DNA of 64,000 bases from the NCBI RefSeq assembly GCF_009208055.1, contig NZ_WFKI01000006.1, forward strand, positions 37,824 through 101,823. The letters are read 5' to 3'. How positions within the stretch are numbered: the stretch's first letter is position 1; every line of letters starts with the position of its first letter. The stretch is from Poseidonibacter ostreae. GTDB taxonomy: Bacteria; Campylobacterota; Campylobacteria; Campylobacterales; Arcobacteraceae. Position numbers and translations under genes: made by a program. This document shows, piece by piece, positions 18,962 to 28,322 of this stretch. The notes beneath the pieces are model-generated. The model was not told the DNA's origin, did no database searches, and was given only the letters and a program-made list of their open reading frames with translations.

Positions 18962-19375
18962 TTGCAAAAAGAGTTTAATTTAGATTTAGAAAATATTAAT
19001 ATAGTTGTTGATGAATTAATAAATATTATAAATAAAGATACAATAATAATTTTAAGAGGGGATTTAGCAAGTGGTAAAACTACACTTGTTAAAAATTATG
19101 TAAAAGCTTTAGGCTTAAATGATTTAGTTACCTCTCCTACATTTTCATTACAGTCAGTTTATTCAAACAATATTTATCATTATGATATATATAATAAGAG
19201 TTTAGATGAGTTTATAGCTCTTGGAATGCTTGAAGAGTTTGAACATAGTGGAACTCACTTTGTAGAGTGGGGTGATGAAAAATTACAAAATCTTTTGATT
19301 GAATATGGATATAATGTAATTTTAGTAGAAATAGAAAAAAGTGATAATAAAAGGTTGTATAAAATAAATGCATAA
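18962..19375 (+). CDS. tsaE: tRNA threonylcarbamoyladenosine synthesis ATPase TsaE
   Basis: TsaE is the small P-loop ATPase that works with TsaB and TsaD to build t6A37 on ANN-decoding tRNAs. The 137-aa product has Walker A GDLASGKTTL (residues 34-43), the SPTF threonine motif, HYDIYN and FVEWGD, all in standard order and length. The start is a TTG at 18962, eight bases after the trpD stop. Its end overlaps the start of lptB by 8 bases, so the two are translationally linked. Confidence 0.93.
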   Translation: MQKEFNLDLENINIVVDELINIINKDTIIILRGDLASGKTTLVKNYVKALGLNDLVTSPTFSLQSVYSNNIYHYDIYNKSLDEFIALGMLEEFEHSGTHFVEWGDEKLQNLLIEYGYNVILVEIEKSDNKRLYKINA

Positions 19376-20090
19376 ATTAAGAATAACAGATATAACAAAA
19401 GCAATCAAAAAAACACAAATATTACATGGAATTTCCTTAGAAGTTAATTCAGGTGAAATTGTTGGTCTATTAGGACCAAATGGTGCTGGAAAAACTACAA
19501 CTTTTTATACAGTTTGTGGTTTAGTAAAACCAACATCTGGAGAGGTTTATTTTGATGATAAAGACATTACTAGTCTTCCTTTACATAAAAGAGCTTTAAG
19601 AGGAATAGGTTATTTACCACAAGAATCATCTATTTTTAAAGATTTATCAGTTGAAGACAATTTAATGTTAGCAGCTCAAATTGTAACAGATGATAAAGCT
19701 GAACAACATAAGCGTGTTGAAGAGTTACTTGAAGTTTTTAATATTGAACCAATACGTCAAAGAAAAGGTGTTTCTCTTTCAGGTGGTGAAAGACGTAGAA
19801 CTGAAATAGCAAGAGCTTTAGTTTCTCATCCTAAGTTTTTACTACTTGATGAACCTTTTGCTGGAGTTGACCCAATTGCAGTTAAGGATATTCAAGAAAT
19901 TATTGCACAATTAACAAAAATTAATATTGGAGTTTTAATTACAGATCATAATGTAAGAGAAACTTTAGAAATTTGTGATAGAGCTTATGTTATGAAAGCA
20001 GGAGCTTTACTTGCAAGTGGTACAAGTGAAGAAATTAGACAAGATAAAAAAGTAAGAGAACATTATTTAGGAGAAGATTTTAACTTCTAA
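19368..20090 (+). CDS. lptB: LPS export ABC transporter ATPase LptB
   Basis: The cytoplasmic ATPase that powers LptFG to extract lipopolysaccharide from the inner membrane. In its 240 aa are Walker A GPNGAGKTT, the Q loop (LPQESSIF), the signature LSGGERRRTEIARAL that is characteristic of LptB, Walker B FLLLDEPFAGVDP and the H-loop histidine in LITDHNV. lptFG are not in this window. It overlaps tsaE by 8 bases and ends the operon at a convergent terminator. Confidence 0.95.
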   Translation: MHKLRITDITKAIKKTQILHGISLEVNSGEIVGLLGPNGAGKTTTFYTVCGLVKPTSGEVYFDDKDITSLPLHKRALRGIGYLPQESSIFKDLSVEDNLMLAAQIVTDDKAEQHKRVEELLEVFNIEPIRQRKGVSLSGGERRRTEIARALVSHPKFLLLDEPFAGVDPIAVKDIQEIIAQLTKINIGVLITDHNVRETLEICDRAYVMKAGALLASGTSEEIRQDKKVREHYLGEDFNF

Positions 20091-20099
20091 AATAGACAA

Positions 20100-20130
20100 A
20101 AAGTAGTAATTATATTTTACTTACTACTTT
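20100..20130. terminator. Hairpin between convergent lptB and a GGDEF gene
   Basis: A 10-bp perfect stem (AAAGTAGTAA / TTACTACTTT) with an 11-nt loop. It overlaps the last codons of the minus-strand GGDEF gene. The position and A/T flanks suit a bidirectional terminator. Confidence 0.55.
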
Positions 20131-21432
20131 ATTTCTTCCTGTTCTTTTAGCTTCATATAAAGCTTCATCCGTTCTTGTAATAAAACTATCTTCATTATCA
20201 TTTTGATTTAAAATAGATATTCCAAAACTTACTGTTATATTTAGATTCATTTTTGTTAATGAATTTTCATAAATTGTAGTTCTTATTTTTTCTGCAACAA
20301 TACTAGCACCTTTAATATCTGTCTCAGGAAGTAAAATAAGGAATTCTTCACCACCCCATCTAACAACAGTATCATGTTCTCTTACACTTTTACTTACTAT
20401 TGTAGAAATCTCTTTTAATACTTCATCTCCAATTTGATGCCCATATTTATCATTTACAACTTTAAATAAATCAATATCAAACAAAACTAAAGATAAACTA
20501 GTATTATACCGAAGGGCTCTTCTTATCTCTTTTCCAAATAAACTATTAAATTTATTTCTATTAAATAGACCCGTTAAGGTATCATGCGATGCTTGATATT
20601 CTAATAAATTAGATTTTTCTTTTAGTTCTGTAATATCAGTTAGTGATATCACATAAAAATCATTTATATCATCATAGTTATCAACATTTATAGTAAATAT
20701 TCTTATTTCACCTTTAGAGTTTTTCATTTTGGTAACTCTATCAACTTCACGTAAATTTTTTATATATTCGTAATAGCATGTTTGCTTATCTAAAGTAGAT
20801 TTTGAAATAAAACCATACTCTTCAATAAAATGATCAAAAATATTGTCTGATAACTTAGTAAACTCTTCTATTGAATCTACCTCAAAAAACTCTAAAAACC
20901 TTTTATTTACATTTTTTATTGTTTCATTATTAGATAATATAACAATATTCTCTTGTGTATCAAGAATAGATTTTAATTTTTGTATTTCATTATCAACTCT
21001 TGTTTCTAAAGATATATTTAAATTTTCTAGTTTTCTTTTTAAATATATAGGTTCTATTGCTTTTATCATACTTTCAACAAGTTGATATAAGTCTATTGGT
21101 TTCATGGCATAAGTATTAACACCAACACTAATAGCTTTTTTCAAAAAATTTGGGTCATTATGAGCACTAGTAATTACTATTGGTGTTTCTTTATTAATTT
21201 GTCTTATTTGTTCACACATTTCAAGACCATCCATTTTAGGCATATTAATATCAGAAACAATTAAATCAATAGTGTCTTTATTCTCTTTGAATTGCTCTAA
21301 ACCTTCTAATCCATTTTCTGCTAAGTATACTTTTTTTACTAAAGAACTTAGTAGTTTTCCTGTAAATTCTCGTACATCCATTTCATCTTCTACATATAAA
21401 ACAGAGATATTTTCTAATATTTCTTTATTCAT
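20110..21432 (-). CDS. Response regulator with PAS-like and GGDEF output (diguanylate cyclase)
   Basis: A 440-aa soluble protein. The receiver domain (10-125) keeps the acidic pair (YVEDE), phospho-acceptor in VSDINMPKMDG and the lysine in MKPI. A PAS-like segment (about 150-270) and a coiled linker precede the GGDEF domain, which has an active RWGGEEF signature and an RxxD inhibitory site (REHD) five residues earlier. It therefore probably makes c-di-GMP when phosphorylated. Its start overlaps the stop of the upstream EAL gene by 8 bases, so a synthase and a putative hydrolase are made together. Confidence 0.9.
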   Translation of the reverse strand: MNKEILENISVLYVEDEMDVREFTGKLLSSLVKKVYLAENGLEGLEQFKENKDTIDLIVSDINMPKMDGLEMCEQIRQINKETPIVITSAHNDPNFLKKAISVGVNTYAMKPIDLYQLVESMIKAIEPIYLKRKLENLNISLETRVDNEIQKLKSILDTQENIVILSNNETIKNVNKRFLEFFEVDSIEEFTKLSDNIFDHFIEEYGFISKSTLDKQTCYYEYIKNLREVDRVTKMKNSKGEIRIFTINVDNYDDINDFYVISLTDITELKEKSNLLEYQASHDTLTGLFNRNKFNSLFGKEIRRALRYNTSLSLVLFDIDLFKVVNDKYGHQIGDEVLKEISTIVSKSVREHDTVVRWGGEEFLILLPETDIKGASIVAEKIRTTIYENSLTKMNLNITVSFGISILNQNDNEDSFITRTDEALYEAKRTGRNKVVSKI

Positions 21433-23407
21433 AATTATCTCCCTTTATAAAGTGTGTTAACTTTGGATCAGCAATTGGTTCTGAGAAGTAATAGCCTTGT
21501 GAGAAATCAACTCCTAACTCTTTAGTTAATTCAAAAATCTCTTTATTCTCAACATATTCAGCAATAGTTTGTAAATTTAAATTTTTTGCAAACTCAACGA
21601 TTGTTTTAGTAATCTTATATGAGTTTTCATCAGTTGCAATATTTTTAATTAAAGAGGCATCAATTTTTAAGTAATCAACATTCATTTTTAATAAGTGCTC
21701 AAAGTTTGAATATCCTGAACCAAAGTCATCAATTGCAACCTTACATCCTAAAGTTTTAATCTCATCAATAAAGGAAATTAGTAAACTGTAGTTTTTAACA
21801 TTTTCATCTTCAAGTATTTCAAAAACTACTTTTTTAGCTATATCATATTCTGCTAACATCTCTTTAATAAATACTAAAAATTCTGGATCTTCAATATCTT
21901 CATATGAAATATTAACTGAAAATTCAAAAGGTAAATGTTCGAATTTTTTGAAAGATTTTTCTATAACAATTTTTGTTAATTTTGTATATTGATTAGATCT
22001 TTTTGATATATCTAAAAAGAAAAATGGTGCTACAACTTTTCCATCCTCATCTATTAATCTTACTAAACACTCATATTTATCAACTTTTAGCGTCTTATTA
22101 TTTATCAAAGGTTGGAAATATACCTCAATATTATCCTTAACAAATGCAGATTTTAGCTTTTTTGTCCATAGCATATTATTTTCATACTCTTGAAACTTAT
22201 CTAGCTCATCATAGAAAATCATATAATCTTTGTGGTCTTTTTTAGCAGATTGTAAAGCAATATCAGCAGTAATTAGTTTATTGTTTTTATGAGAGAAAGA
22301 CATACCAGCAGTTAATCTAACATCAATTTCATATTGATCAAAATTAAATACTGTTTTATAAGAAGTTTCTAATATTTTTTCTATTGTTTTTAAAAACTCT
22401 TCTTTATTGTTTTTTGTATTTGTAATACAATATGTATCAGATGGAAATTTATATAGTTTTAAATTTGAATACTCTTGCATATGCCTTTTTATAAGCTTTC
22501 CAAGTTCAATTAAAATTAAATCTCCAGCTTTATGACCATAAAAGTCATTTATCTCTTTAAAAGAGTTTATATCCAATATACATATTGAAGCTAGTATTAA
22601 ATTCTTGTCATTTTGAAGCTCTTTAATTAACATTGACCTATTAGGTAAATCTGTTAAGTTATCTGTATAAAGAAGTCTATACAACTCTTTTTTGTGTTTT
22701 ATTTCATGACTTATATCATTTAAAAGTATTATATCTGTGTTATTGTGAGTTAATGAAATTTTTTGTAATGCAAAAAAACTATTTTCATTTTCTTGATTTT
22801 CAATACATACATTTAAAGTTTGTAAAGAGCACTGTTCTAACCAGTTATTATTTAAATTAGTAAAACAGTTTTCATGTTCTATAAAGATGTTACCAATATC
22901 ATTATATTTTTGATTAATCATATCTAAAGAGCTACAGTTTGTTAATTTATAAAAGTAGTCATTTGCAAAAAGTACTTTATTTCCATCTGTAGAAAAAATT
23001 GGATTTGTAATATTATTAATAATAGAGTTTGAAACTTCTTGTTCTTGCTTATAAATTATATCTTGTTTTAAGATATTTGTATATTCTTCTATTTTATATA
23101 ATAATTCTGTATCATTTATTGGCTTATATACATAATCAATATATTTTGAATTTTTATTTAAATCAATGTTTTTATCTATTAATAAAATTACATAAATATT
23201 ATTTTTCATACTATAGTTTACTATTTCGTTATAATTATCTAAATCTGTGTTTAGAACTATCAAGTCTAAATTTTCTATATCTTTTATTATTTTATCAGAG
23301 TCTATAGAAAAATTAATTGTTATATTTTTTAGTTTTTCATTTGAATAGCTTGTAAAATCATTCAAAGAGCTATAGTCTTCATCAGCTATTAATACATCAA
23401 AACGCAT
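21425..23407 (-). CDS. EAL-domain protein with degenerate receiver and GGDEF domains
   Basis: A 660-aa soluble protein. Residues 1-110 look like a receiver domain with the pattern LIADEDY and VLNTDLDN. A PAS-like region follows (about 130-215). The GGDEF domain (about 245-400) has lost its signature: FPSDTYC replaces (R)GGDEF, so it cannot cyclise GTP but may bind it. The EAL domain (about 415-650) has ECLVRL in place of EALxR, with NISYEDI, the DDFGSGYSN metal motif and AEYVEN, so phosphodiesterase activity remains possible. It is coupled by overlap to an active diguanylate cyclase gene. Confidence 0.87.
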   Translation of the reverse strand: MRFDVLIADEDYSSLNDFTSYSNEKLKNITINFSIDSDKIIKDIENLDLIVLNTDLDNYNEIVNYSMKNNIYVILLIDKNIDLNKNSKYIDYVYKPINDTELLYKIEEYTNILKQDIIYKQEQEVSNSIINNITNPIFSTDGNKVLFANDYFYKLTNCSSLDMINQKYNDIGNIFIEHENCFTNLNNNWLEQCSLQTLNVCIENQENENSFFALQKISLTHNNTDIILLNDISHEIKHKKELYRLLYTDNLTDLPNRSMLIKELQNDKNLILASICILDINSFKEINDFYGHKAGDLILIELGKLIKRHMQEYSNLKLYKFPSDTYCITNTKNNKEEFLKTIEKILETSYKTVFNFDQYEIDVRLTAGMSFSHKNNKLITADIALQSAKKDHKDYMIFYDELDKFQEYENNMLWTKKLKSAFVKDNIEVYFQPLINNKTLKVDKYECLVRLIDEDGKVVAPFFFLDISKRSNQYTKLTKIVIEKSFKKFEHLPFEFSVNISYEDIEDPEFLVFIKEMLAEYDIAKKVVFEILEDENVKNYSLLISFIDEIKTLGCKVAIDDFGSGYSNFEHLLKMNVDYLKIDASLIKNIATDENSYKITKTIVEFAKNLNLQTIAEYVENKEIFELTKELGVDFSQGYYFSEPIADPKLTHFIKGDNYE

Positions 23408-23476
23408 TTATTACCTTAATTATTTGTTATTTATAGATATAGTTTTACATAAATTTGCTTAAAATTAGTTGCTATA

Positions 23477-23498
23477 AAATATGTAGAGCTACATATTT
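23477..23498. repeat. Perfect inverted repeat between kdsB and the EAL gene
   Basis: Two 10-base arms (AAATATGTAG / CTACATATTT) are separated by only AG. As a hairpin it would have to open its centre. It may be the kdsB terminator or an operator for the EAL-GGDEF operon that starts 70 bases downstream on the minus strand. Confidence 0.5.
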
Positions 23499-23508
23499 AA
23501 TAAATAAA

Positions 23509-24234
23509 TTATTTATTAAATATTTTTAAAGCATTATTTAAATCTTCTTGAGTGTCAATTCCAAAAGATTTAGATTCTACTTTTACCATTGCAACTTTAT
23601 ATCCATTATCAATTGCTCTTAATTGTTCTAGTTTTTCAATGTTTTCTAATTTTGAAGCCTTTAAAGAACAAAATTTATTTAAAGATTTTTTTGTAAAACC
23701 ATAAATTCCTAAATGTCCATTGTATAAAGAGTCCTCATAATGGTCTCTATGATAAGGAACTTTTGCCCGTGAGAAGTAAATTGCATTTGAATCTTCATCT
23801 AATATTACTTTTACATGATTTGGATCATCTGCTAATTCTGAAGAAATTTTCTTATGACAAGATACTATCATTGTTTCTTCATCATTTTCTTTTACTTTTT
23901 TCACACGATCAATTACAGCTTGAACAACTTGTGTTTCAATAAAAGGTTCATCAGCTTGTACATTTACAATTATTTCATTTTCATCTAAATTTAGCTTATT
24001 AACAGCCTCATTTATTCTATCTGTTCCACTATTATGTTCACTTGATGTCATAACAGCATCAAAGCCATGTTCTTTTGCTAAATCTATTACTTCTTGTGAA
24101 TCTGTTGCAATTACAACTTTATCTAAAGAGCTTACTTGTTTTGCAGTTTTTATTACCATTGGTAAACCTAAAATATCAACTAATATTTTATTTGCAAATC
24201 TACTTGAATTTAATCTTGCTGGGATAATAATCAT
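23509..24234 (-). CDS. kdsB: 3-deoxy-manno-octulosonate cytidylyltransferase
   Basis: KdsB activates Kdo with CTP for lipid A-core assembly in the cytoplasm. The 241-aa protein has the nucleotide-binding start IIIPARLNSSRFANK, the NVQADEPF motif, FSRAKVPYHRD and HLGIYGF, all characteristic of CMP-Kdo synthetases. It is divergent from polA with an 89-base gap. It fits with lptB and lgt in the window as envelope genes, but is not in an operon with them. Confidence 0.95.
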   Translation of the reverse strand: MIIIPARLNSSRFANKILVDILGLPMVIKTAKQVSSLDKVVIATDSQEVIDLAKEHGFDAVMTSSEHNSGTDRINEAVNKLNLDENEIIVNVQADEPFIETQVVQAVIDRVKKVKENDEETMIVSCHKKISSELADDPNHVKVILDEDSNAIYFSRAKVPYHRDHYEDSLYNGHLGIYGFTKKSLNKFCSLKASKLENIEKLEQLRAIDNGYKVAMVKVESKSFGIDTQEDLNNALKIFNK

Positions 24235-24323
24235 TATATATATTCCTTAGGTTATCAAACCTTGTTTTTAGTCATATTATTATATTATAAAATCTTTAAA
24301 GAAGAATATGAAAGAAGAATTTT

Positions 24324-27002
24324 ATGAAAAAAACTATTACTGTTATTGATACCTTTGGCTTCTTATTTAGAAGTTTTTATGCCTTACCACCTTTAAAATC
24401 AAAAGATGGCTTCCCAACTGGACTTTTAACTGGATTTATGAATTTTATTTCAAATGTAGGAAAAGATTTCCAAACTGATTACATTGTATTTGCTCTTGAT
24501 GCAAAAGGTCCTACATTTAGAAGTGATATATATACTGAATACAAATCTCATAGACCTGATGTGCCAGAAGATTTATTAAAACAACTTCCAATTGCTATTG
24601 ATTGGATTGAAAAAATGGATTTTAAAACTGCAATTAGAACTGGTTTTGAAGCTGATGATATAGTTGCTTCAATTGCTAAAGATGCAAAAGAAAAAGGTTT
24701 AGAAGTTAGAATTGTTTCTCATGATAAAGATTTATATCAATTAATCGAAGAAGATATTTATTTATTTGACCCAATTAAAAAAAGTGTAATTGATGAAAAA
24801 ACATGTTTTGACAAATATGGTGTTTATCCAAAACAATTTACAGATTATCAATCATTATTAGGTGATAGTGCTGATAATGTTCCAGGAGTTAAAGGAGTAG
24901 GGGCTAAAACTGCTCAAGCTTTAATTGAACAATTTAATGACTTAGATAATATTTATGCAAATATTGACAATATTGAAAAGAAAAGATGGCAAACACTTTT
25001 AACTGAGGGTAAAGAGCTAGCTTATATTTCAAAAGAATTAGTAACTTTATCAAAAGATTGTCACTGTATTGATAATTTAGAAGAGTTTCATTTACCTGTA
25101 GAAAATCCAATACTAAGAATTTCTGATACTTTAATGGAGTATGGATTAAATAGGGTAATTGAAAGAGTTAATAAAGATGGATTAAACTACAAAACAGAAC
25201 TTCCTAAACCAAAAGTTGAGTTAAAAACTGAATATATTTTATTAAATGATGAAAAAGAGTTATTTAAGGTATTAAACCAAATTCCAAAAGATTCAATTGT
25301 AGCTTTTGATACAGAAACGACAAGTGTAGATACTATAAATGCACAAATTGTAGGTTTCTCTTTTTCTTATGAAGAAACAAAAGCATATTATGCACCAATT
25401 TCTCACTTTTACTTAGGAGCTCCAGAGCAAATATCAATAGATGCTGCTAAAAAAGCAATAAATATATTAAATGGATTTAAATTAGTTCTTCAAAACTTCA
25501 AATATGATTATGAAATCATAAAATTTAATTTAGATATTGAACTAAAATTATATGCTGATACTATGATTTTAGCTTGGCTTTTAAATACAAGTCAAAGAGT
25601 AGGTTTAGACTTTCAAATAGAAAAATATTTTGACCACAAAATGATAGCCTTTAAAGATGTAGTAAAAAAAGGTGAAAACTTTTCTAATGTAGAAGTAAGT
25701 AAAGCTTGTGAATATGCTGCAGAAGATGCATTAATGACATTAAAACTTTACAATAAACTTTTAGAAGAATTTAATGAAGAAGAAAACAAAATTTTATTAG
25801 ATTTAGCAAAAAATGTAGAGTTTGATTTTATTTATGTATTAGCAAATATGTTTGAAAAGGGTATTAAAATTGATGTTAATAAACTAGAAGAGCTAAAAAT
25901 ATCAAATAATAAAACTATTCAAGAGTTAATATCAAAAATATATGAAGCAGCAGGAACTGAGTTTAATATTAATTCACCTAAACAATTAGGTGTAGTTTTA
26001 TTTGAACAGTTAAAACTACCACCATCAAAGAAAACAAAAACAGGATATAGTACAAATGAAGTTGTATTACACAAATTATATGACTCTCATGAAATTATTC
26101 CTTTATTACTAAAGTATAGAGAAGCTTTTAAACTACAATCAACATATATAGAGCCATTATTAGAGTTAGGACTTAAAAATGATGAGAATAGAATTTATAC
26201 ATCATTTTTACAAACAGGAACAGCAACAGGAAGATTAAGTTCTAAAAATCCTAATTTACAAAATATTCCAGTAAGAACTCAAGCAGGTGCAGAGATAAGA
26301 TCAGCTTTTATACCAAAAGATGGTTATAAACTTGTGGGAATTGATTACTCTCAAATTGAGTTAAGACTTCTTGCTCATTTTAGTGAAGATAAAGCTTTAG
26401 TTGATGCTTTTAATTCTGGTGAAGATATACATTATCAAACTTCTGTAAAAATATTCGGAGAAGAAAAGGCAAAAGAAAAAAGATCTGTTGCTAAATCTAT
26501 AAACTTTGGTTTATTATATGGAATGGGTAGTAAAAAGCTTGCAGATACTTTAGGAATTACTACAAAAGAAGCAAAAACTTATATTGAATCTTATTTTGAA
26601 GCATTTGTTAGTGTAAAAGATTATTTAAAGTCAATTGAAGAGTATGCTTTTGAAAATGGGTATGTAGAAACTTTATTAAAAAGAAAAAGATTATTTGATT
26701 TTGACTCAGCAAATGGAATGCAAAAAGCTGCATATTTAAGAGAATCAGTTAATACTTTATTTCAAGGAAGCGCAGCTGATTTAATTAAATTATCAATGAT
26801 AGAAATATACAAAAAATATAAAAATAATAATAAAATGAGTATGTTATTACAGATTCATGATGAACTTATTTTTGAAATTGAAGAAAATGAAGTAGAAAAA
26901 ATAACGAAAGATTTAATTGAAATAATGGAAAGGGTTTATTCTCTAAATGTCCCATTAAAGGTCTCTAGCACCGTAGGTGAGTCATGGCAAGACTTAAAAT
27001 AG
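24324..27002 (+). CDS. polA: DNA polymerase I
   Basis: The repair and Okazaki-fragment polymerase. All three domains are visible in 892 aa: the 5' nuclease (1-270, with SHDKDLYQL and GVKGVGAKTA), a 3'-5' exonuclease that looks intact (VAFDTETTS carries the D-x-E pair, later NFKYDYE and the Y-x3-D region EYAAEDALM), and the family A polymerase (motif A GIDYSQIELR, O helix RSVAKSINFGLLYG, motif C QIHDELIFE). The intact exonuclease is notable because many bacterial PolA proteins have lost it. Plausible -10 TATAAA-type sequence lies in the kdsB-polA gap. Confidence 0.97.
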   Translation: MKKTITVIDTFGFLFRSFYALPPLKSKDGFPTGLLTGFMNFISNVGKDFQTDYIVFALDAKGPTFRSDIYTEYKSHRPDVPEDLLKQLPIAIDWIEKMDFKTAIRTGFEADDIVASIAKDAKEKGLEVRIVSHDKDLYQLIEEDIYLFDPIKKSVIDEKTCFDKYGVYPKQFTDYQSLLGDSADNVPGVKGVGAKTAQALIEQFNDLDNIYANIDNIEKKRWQTLLTEGKELAYISKELVTLSKDCHCIDNLEEFHLPVENPILRISDTLMEYGLNRVIERVNKDGLNYKTELPKPKVELKTEYILLNDEKELFKVLNQIPKDSIVAFDTETTSVDTINAQIVGFSFSYEETKAYYAPISHFYLGAPEQISIDAAKKAINILNGFKLVLQNFKYDYEIIKFNLDIELKLYADTMILAWLLNTSQRVGLDFQIEKYFDHKMIAFKDVVKKGENFSNVEVSKACEYAAEDALMTLKLYNKLLEEFNEEENKILLDLAKNVEFDFIYVLANMFEKGIKIDVNKLEELKISNNKTIQELISKIYEAAGTEFNINSPKQLGVVLFEQLKLPPSKKTKTGYSTNEVVLHKLYDSHEIIPLLLKYREAFKLQSTYIEPLLELGLKNDENRIYTSFLQTGTATGRLSSKNPNLQNIPVRTQAGAEIRSAFIPKDGYKLVGIDYSQIELRLLAHFSEDKALVDAFNSGEDIHYQTSVKIFGEEKAKEKRSVAKSINFGLLYGMGSKKLADTLGITTKEAKTYIESYFEAFVSVKDYLKSIEEYAFENGYVETLLKRKRLFDFDSANGMQKAAYLRESVNTLFQGSAADLIKLSMIEIYKKYKNNNKMSMLLQIHDELIFEIEENEVEKITKDLIEIMERVYSLNVPLKVSSTVGESWQDLK

Positions 27003-27105
27003 TCTTAAGAATAGCTTAATATTGTAAAATATCTACAAATATTTTGACATATTAAGTTTTTTTTGTTATTATTATGTCTTAAATCAATATTTAAAGAGTC
27101 TAAAA

Positions 27106-27810
27106 ATGTTAAAAACAGTAAGAAATATAAGAAAGCTATATAACGCAAAATTACTTTTTATTAGTAGTGATGAGACAATTCACGAAACAATAGAAAAAGA
27201 GTTTGATGATTATTTTAAAGAATTAAAAATTGCAACTAATATAAATGATGCTATGGATTTAGCATGTTCAAATACATATGATATGGTAATAATTGATACA
27301 AATATAAAAGGAGTTAGTTTTTCTGAATTATGTTCAGAGTTAGCTAACCTAGCTCCAACATTACCAAAAATTATTATTTCAGATTCTGATGATAATGAAG
27401 ATATTGTTACAGCTATTAATTATAGTGCATATACTTTTTTATCAAAACCATTAAGAGCTAAAGATATTAAGCTATCAGTTATAATGTGTCTTAATCAGAC
27501 AAAAAGAGGTGATAAGATTGAATTCCAAGGTGGAATTTACTTTGATGAGTATAGAGATCAGTTCTTTAAAGCAGGTGGTTTTTTAGTTGATTTTACAAGA
27601 CTAGAAAAAGCCTTCTTAAAACTATTAATTTCTAAAAGAAGTGATGTTGTTGATTATGATTTAATCAAAGAAGTAGTATGGAAAGGTAAGGACATGTCAA
27701 TTTATACAATGAGAAATATTGTTAATAAAATTAGAAAAAAAACTTACTATGAAATTATTAGAAATCATTCTAATAAAGGTTATACTATTGATAATTTTAA
27801 GAACTCTTAA
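27106..27810 (+). CDS. Orphan OmpR-type response regulator
   Basis: A 234-aa two-domain protein. The receiver-like domain (about 12-125) keeps an aspartate at the phosphorylation position (MVIIDTNIKG) and the switch lysine (LSKPLR), but the usual N-terminal acidic pair is replaced by SSDE. The C-terminal winged helix (about 150-230) has the recognition region MRNIVNKIRKK and the wing SNKGYTID. No kinase is adjacent. The weak acidic pocket suggests it may act without classic phosphorylation, as is known for some atypical Campylobacterota regulators. Its targets are unknown. Confidence 0.8.
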   Translation: MLKTVRNIRKLYNAKLLFISSDETIHETIEKEFDDYFKELKIATNINDAMDLACSNTYDMVIIDTNIKGVSFSELCSELANLAPTLPKIIISDSDDNEDIVTAINYSAYTFLSKPLRAKDIKLSVIMCLNQTKRGDKIEFQGGIYFDEYRDQFFKAGGFLVDFTRLEKAFLKLLISKRSDVVDYDLIKEVVWKGKDMSIYTMRNIVNKIRKKTYYEIIRNHSNKGYTIDNFKNS

Positions 27811-27849
27811 GATTACCCATTTGCAATATGTCAATAAAAAAGTTATAAT

Positions 27850-28044
27850 ATGGAAGAATTGATCGTTTCAAAAGAAGAACTTATCCAAATGTTTGAAACT
27901 GAAGAGTTGAAAGACAGTGGAAAAGGCTGGATTATGAATGATGAAGAGATAGATATTATAGCTTTACATGACGTAGATCCTAAATTTCTTCAAGATATCA
28001 CAAATGCGAAATTCTATAAACTAACATCAAAAGGTATTAAATAA
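27850..28044 (+). CDS. Small acidic protein (64 aa), unknown
   Basis: The product starts MEELIVSKEELIQMF and is rich in acidic residues, with no cysteine or membrane segment. I do not recognise it. The start is unclear: a perfect TATAAT at 27844-27849 directly abuts the ATG at 27850. If that box is the promoter, the mRNA would begin after the ATG, and the in-frame TTG at 27859 would be a leaderless start. The stop overlaps the next ATG by one base (TAATG), so it is coupled to the downstream zinc-ribbon-like gene. Confidence 0.6.
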   Translation: MEELIVSKEELIQMFETEELKDSGKGWIMNDEEIDIIALHDVDPKFLQDITNAKFYKLTSKGIK

Positions 28045-28307
28045 TGTCCCATTGTCCTTTTTGTAAAAAAAAGATAGCCATGAGCAAAGCATTTTGCTCT
28101 AGAAGTTGTAAAGAAAACTACTTTCAATTAATTGCAATTCAAGTGCCAAAACCATTCTTAAAAAGAATTTTTGTGTTTTGTACACCAGAACAAAGAGAAG
28201 TAGAAATTGAAAACTTTGCGAATAGACATGGTTGGAGATTAGATTTACTAAAAAATAAGATTAATGAATTAGCTATTGGAGCTGGATTTATAGAAGAAAA
28301 TAGCTAA
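28044..28307 (+). CDS. Small zinc-finger-like protein (87 aa), unknown
   Basis: It begins MSHCPFCKKKI and has a second cysteine pair in FCSRSCKENY, giving a CxxC-x(11)-CxxxC treble-clef-like site that resembles MYND/FCS-type or DUF2116-like zinc ribbons. The rest is predicted helical (FANRHGWRLDLLKNKINELAIGAGF). A family name cannot be given. It overlaps the upstream gene by one base, and its last codons form part of a bidirectional terminator shared with lgt. Confidence 0.65.
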   Translation: MSHCPFCKKKIAMSKAFCSRSCKENYFQLIAIQVPKPFLKRIFVFCTPEQREVEIENFANRHGWRLDLLKNKINELAIGAGFIEENS

Positions 28308-28322
28308 TATTACTTAGCTATT
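28299..28322. terminator. Bidirectional terminator at the zinc-finger gene/lgt junction
   Basis: An 8-bp stem AATAGCTA / TAGCTATT with an 8-nt loop followed by a T7 run. It overlaps the stop codons of both convergent genes. Confidence 0.75.
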
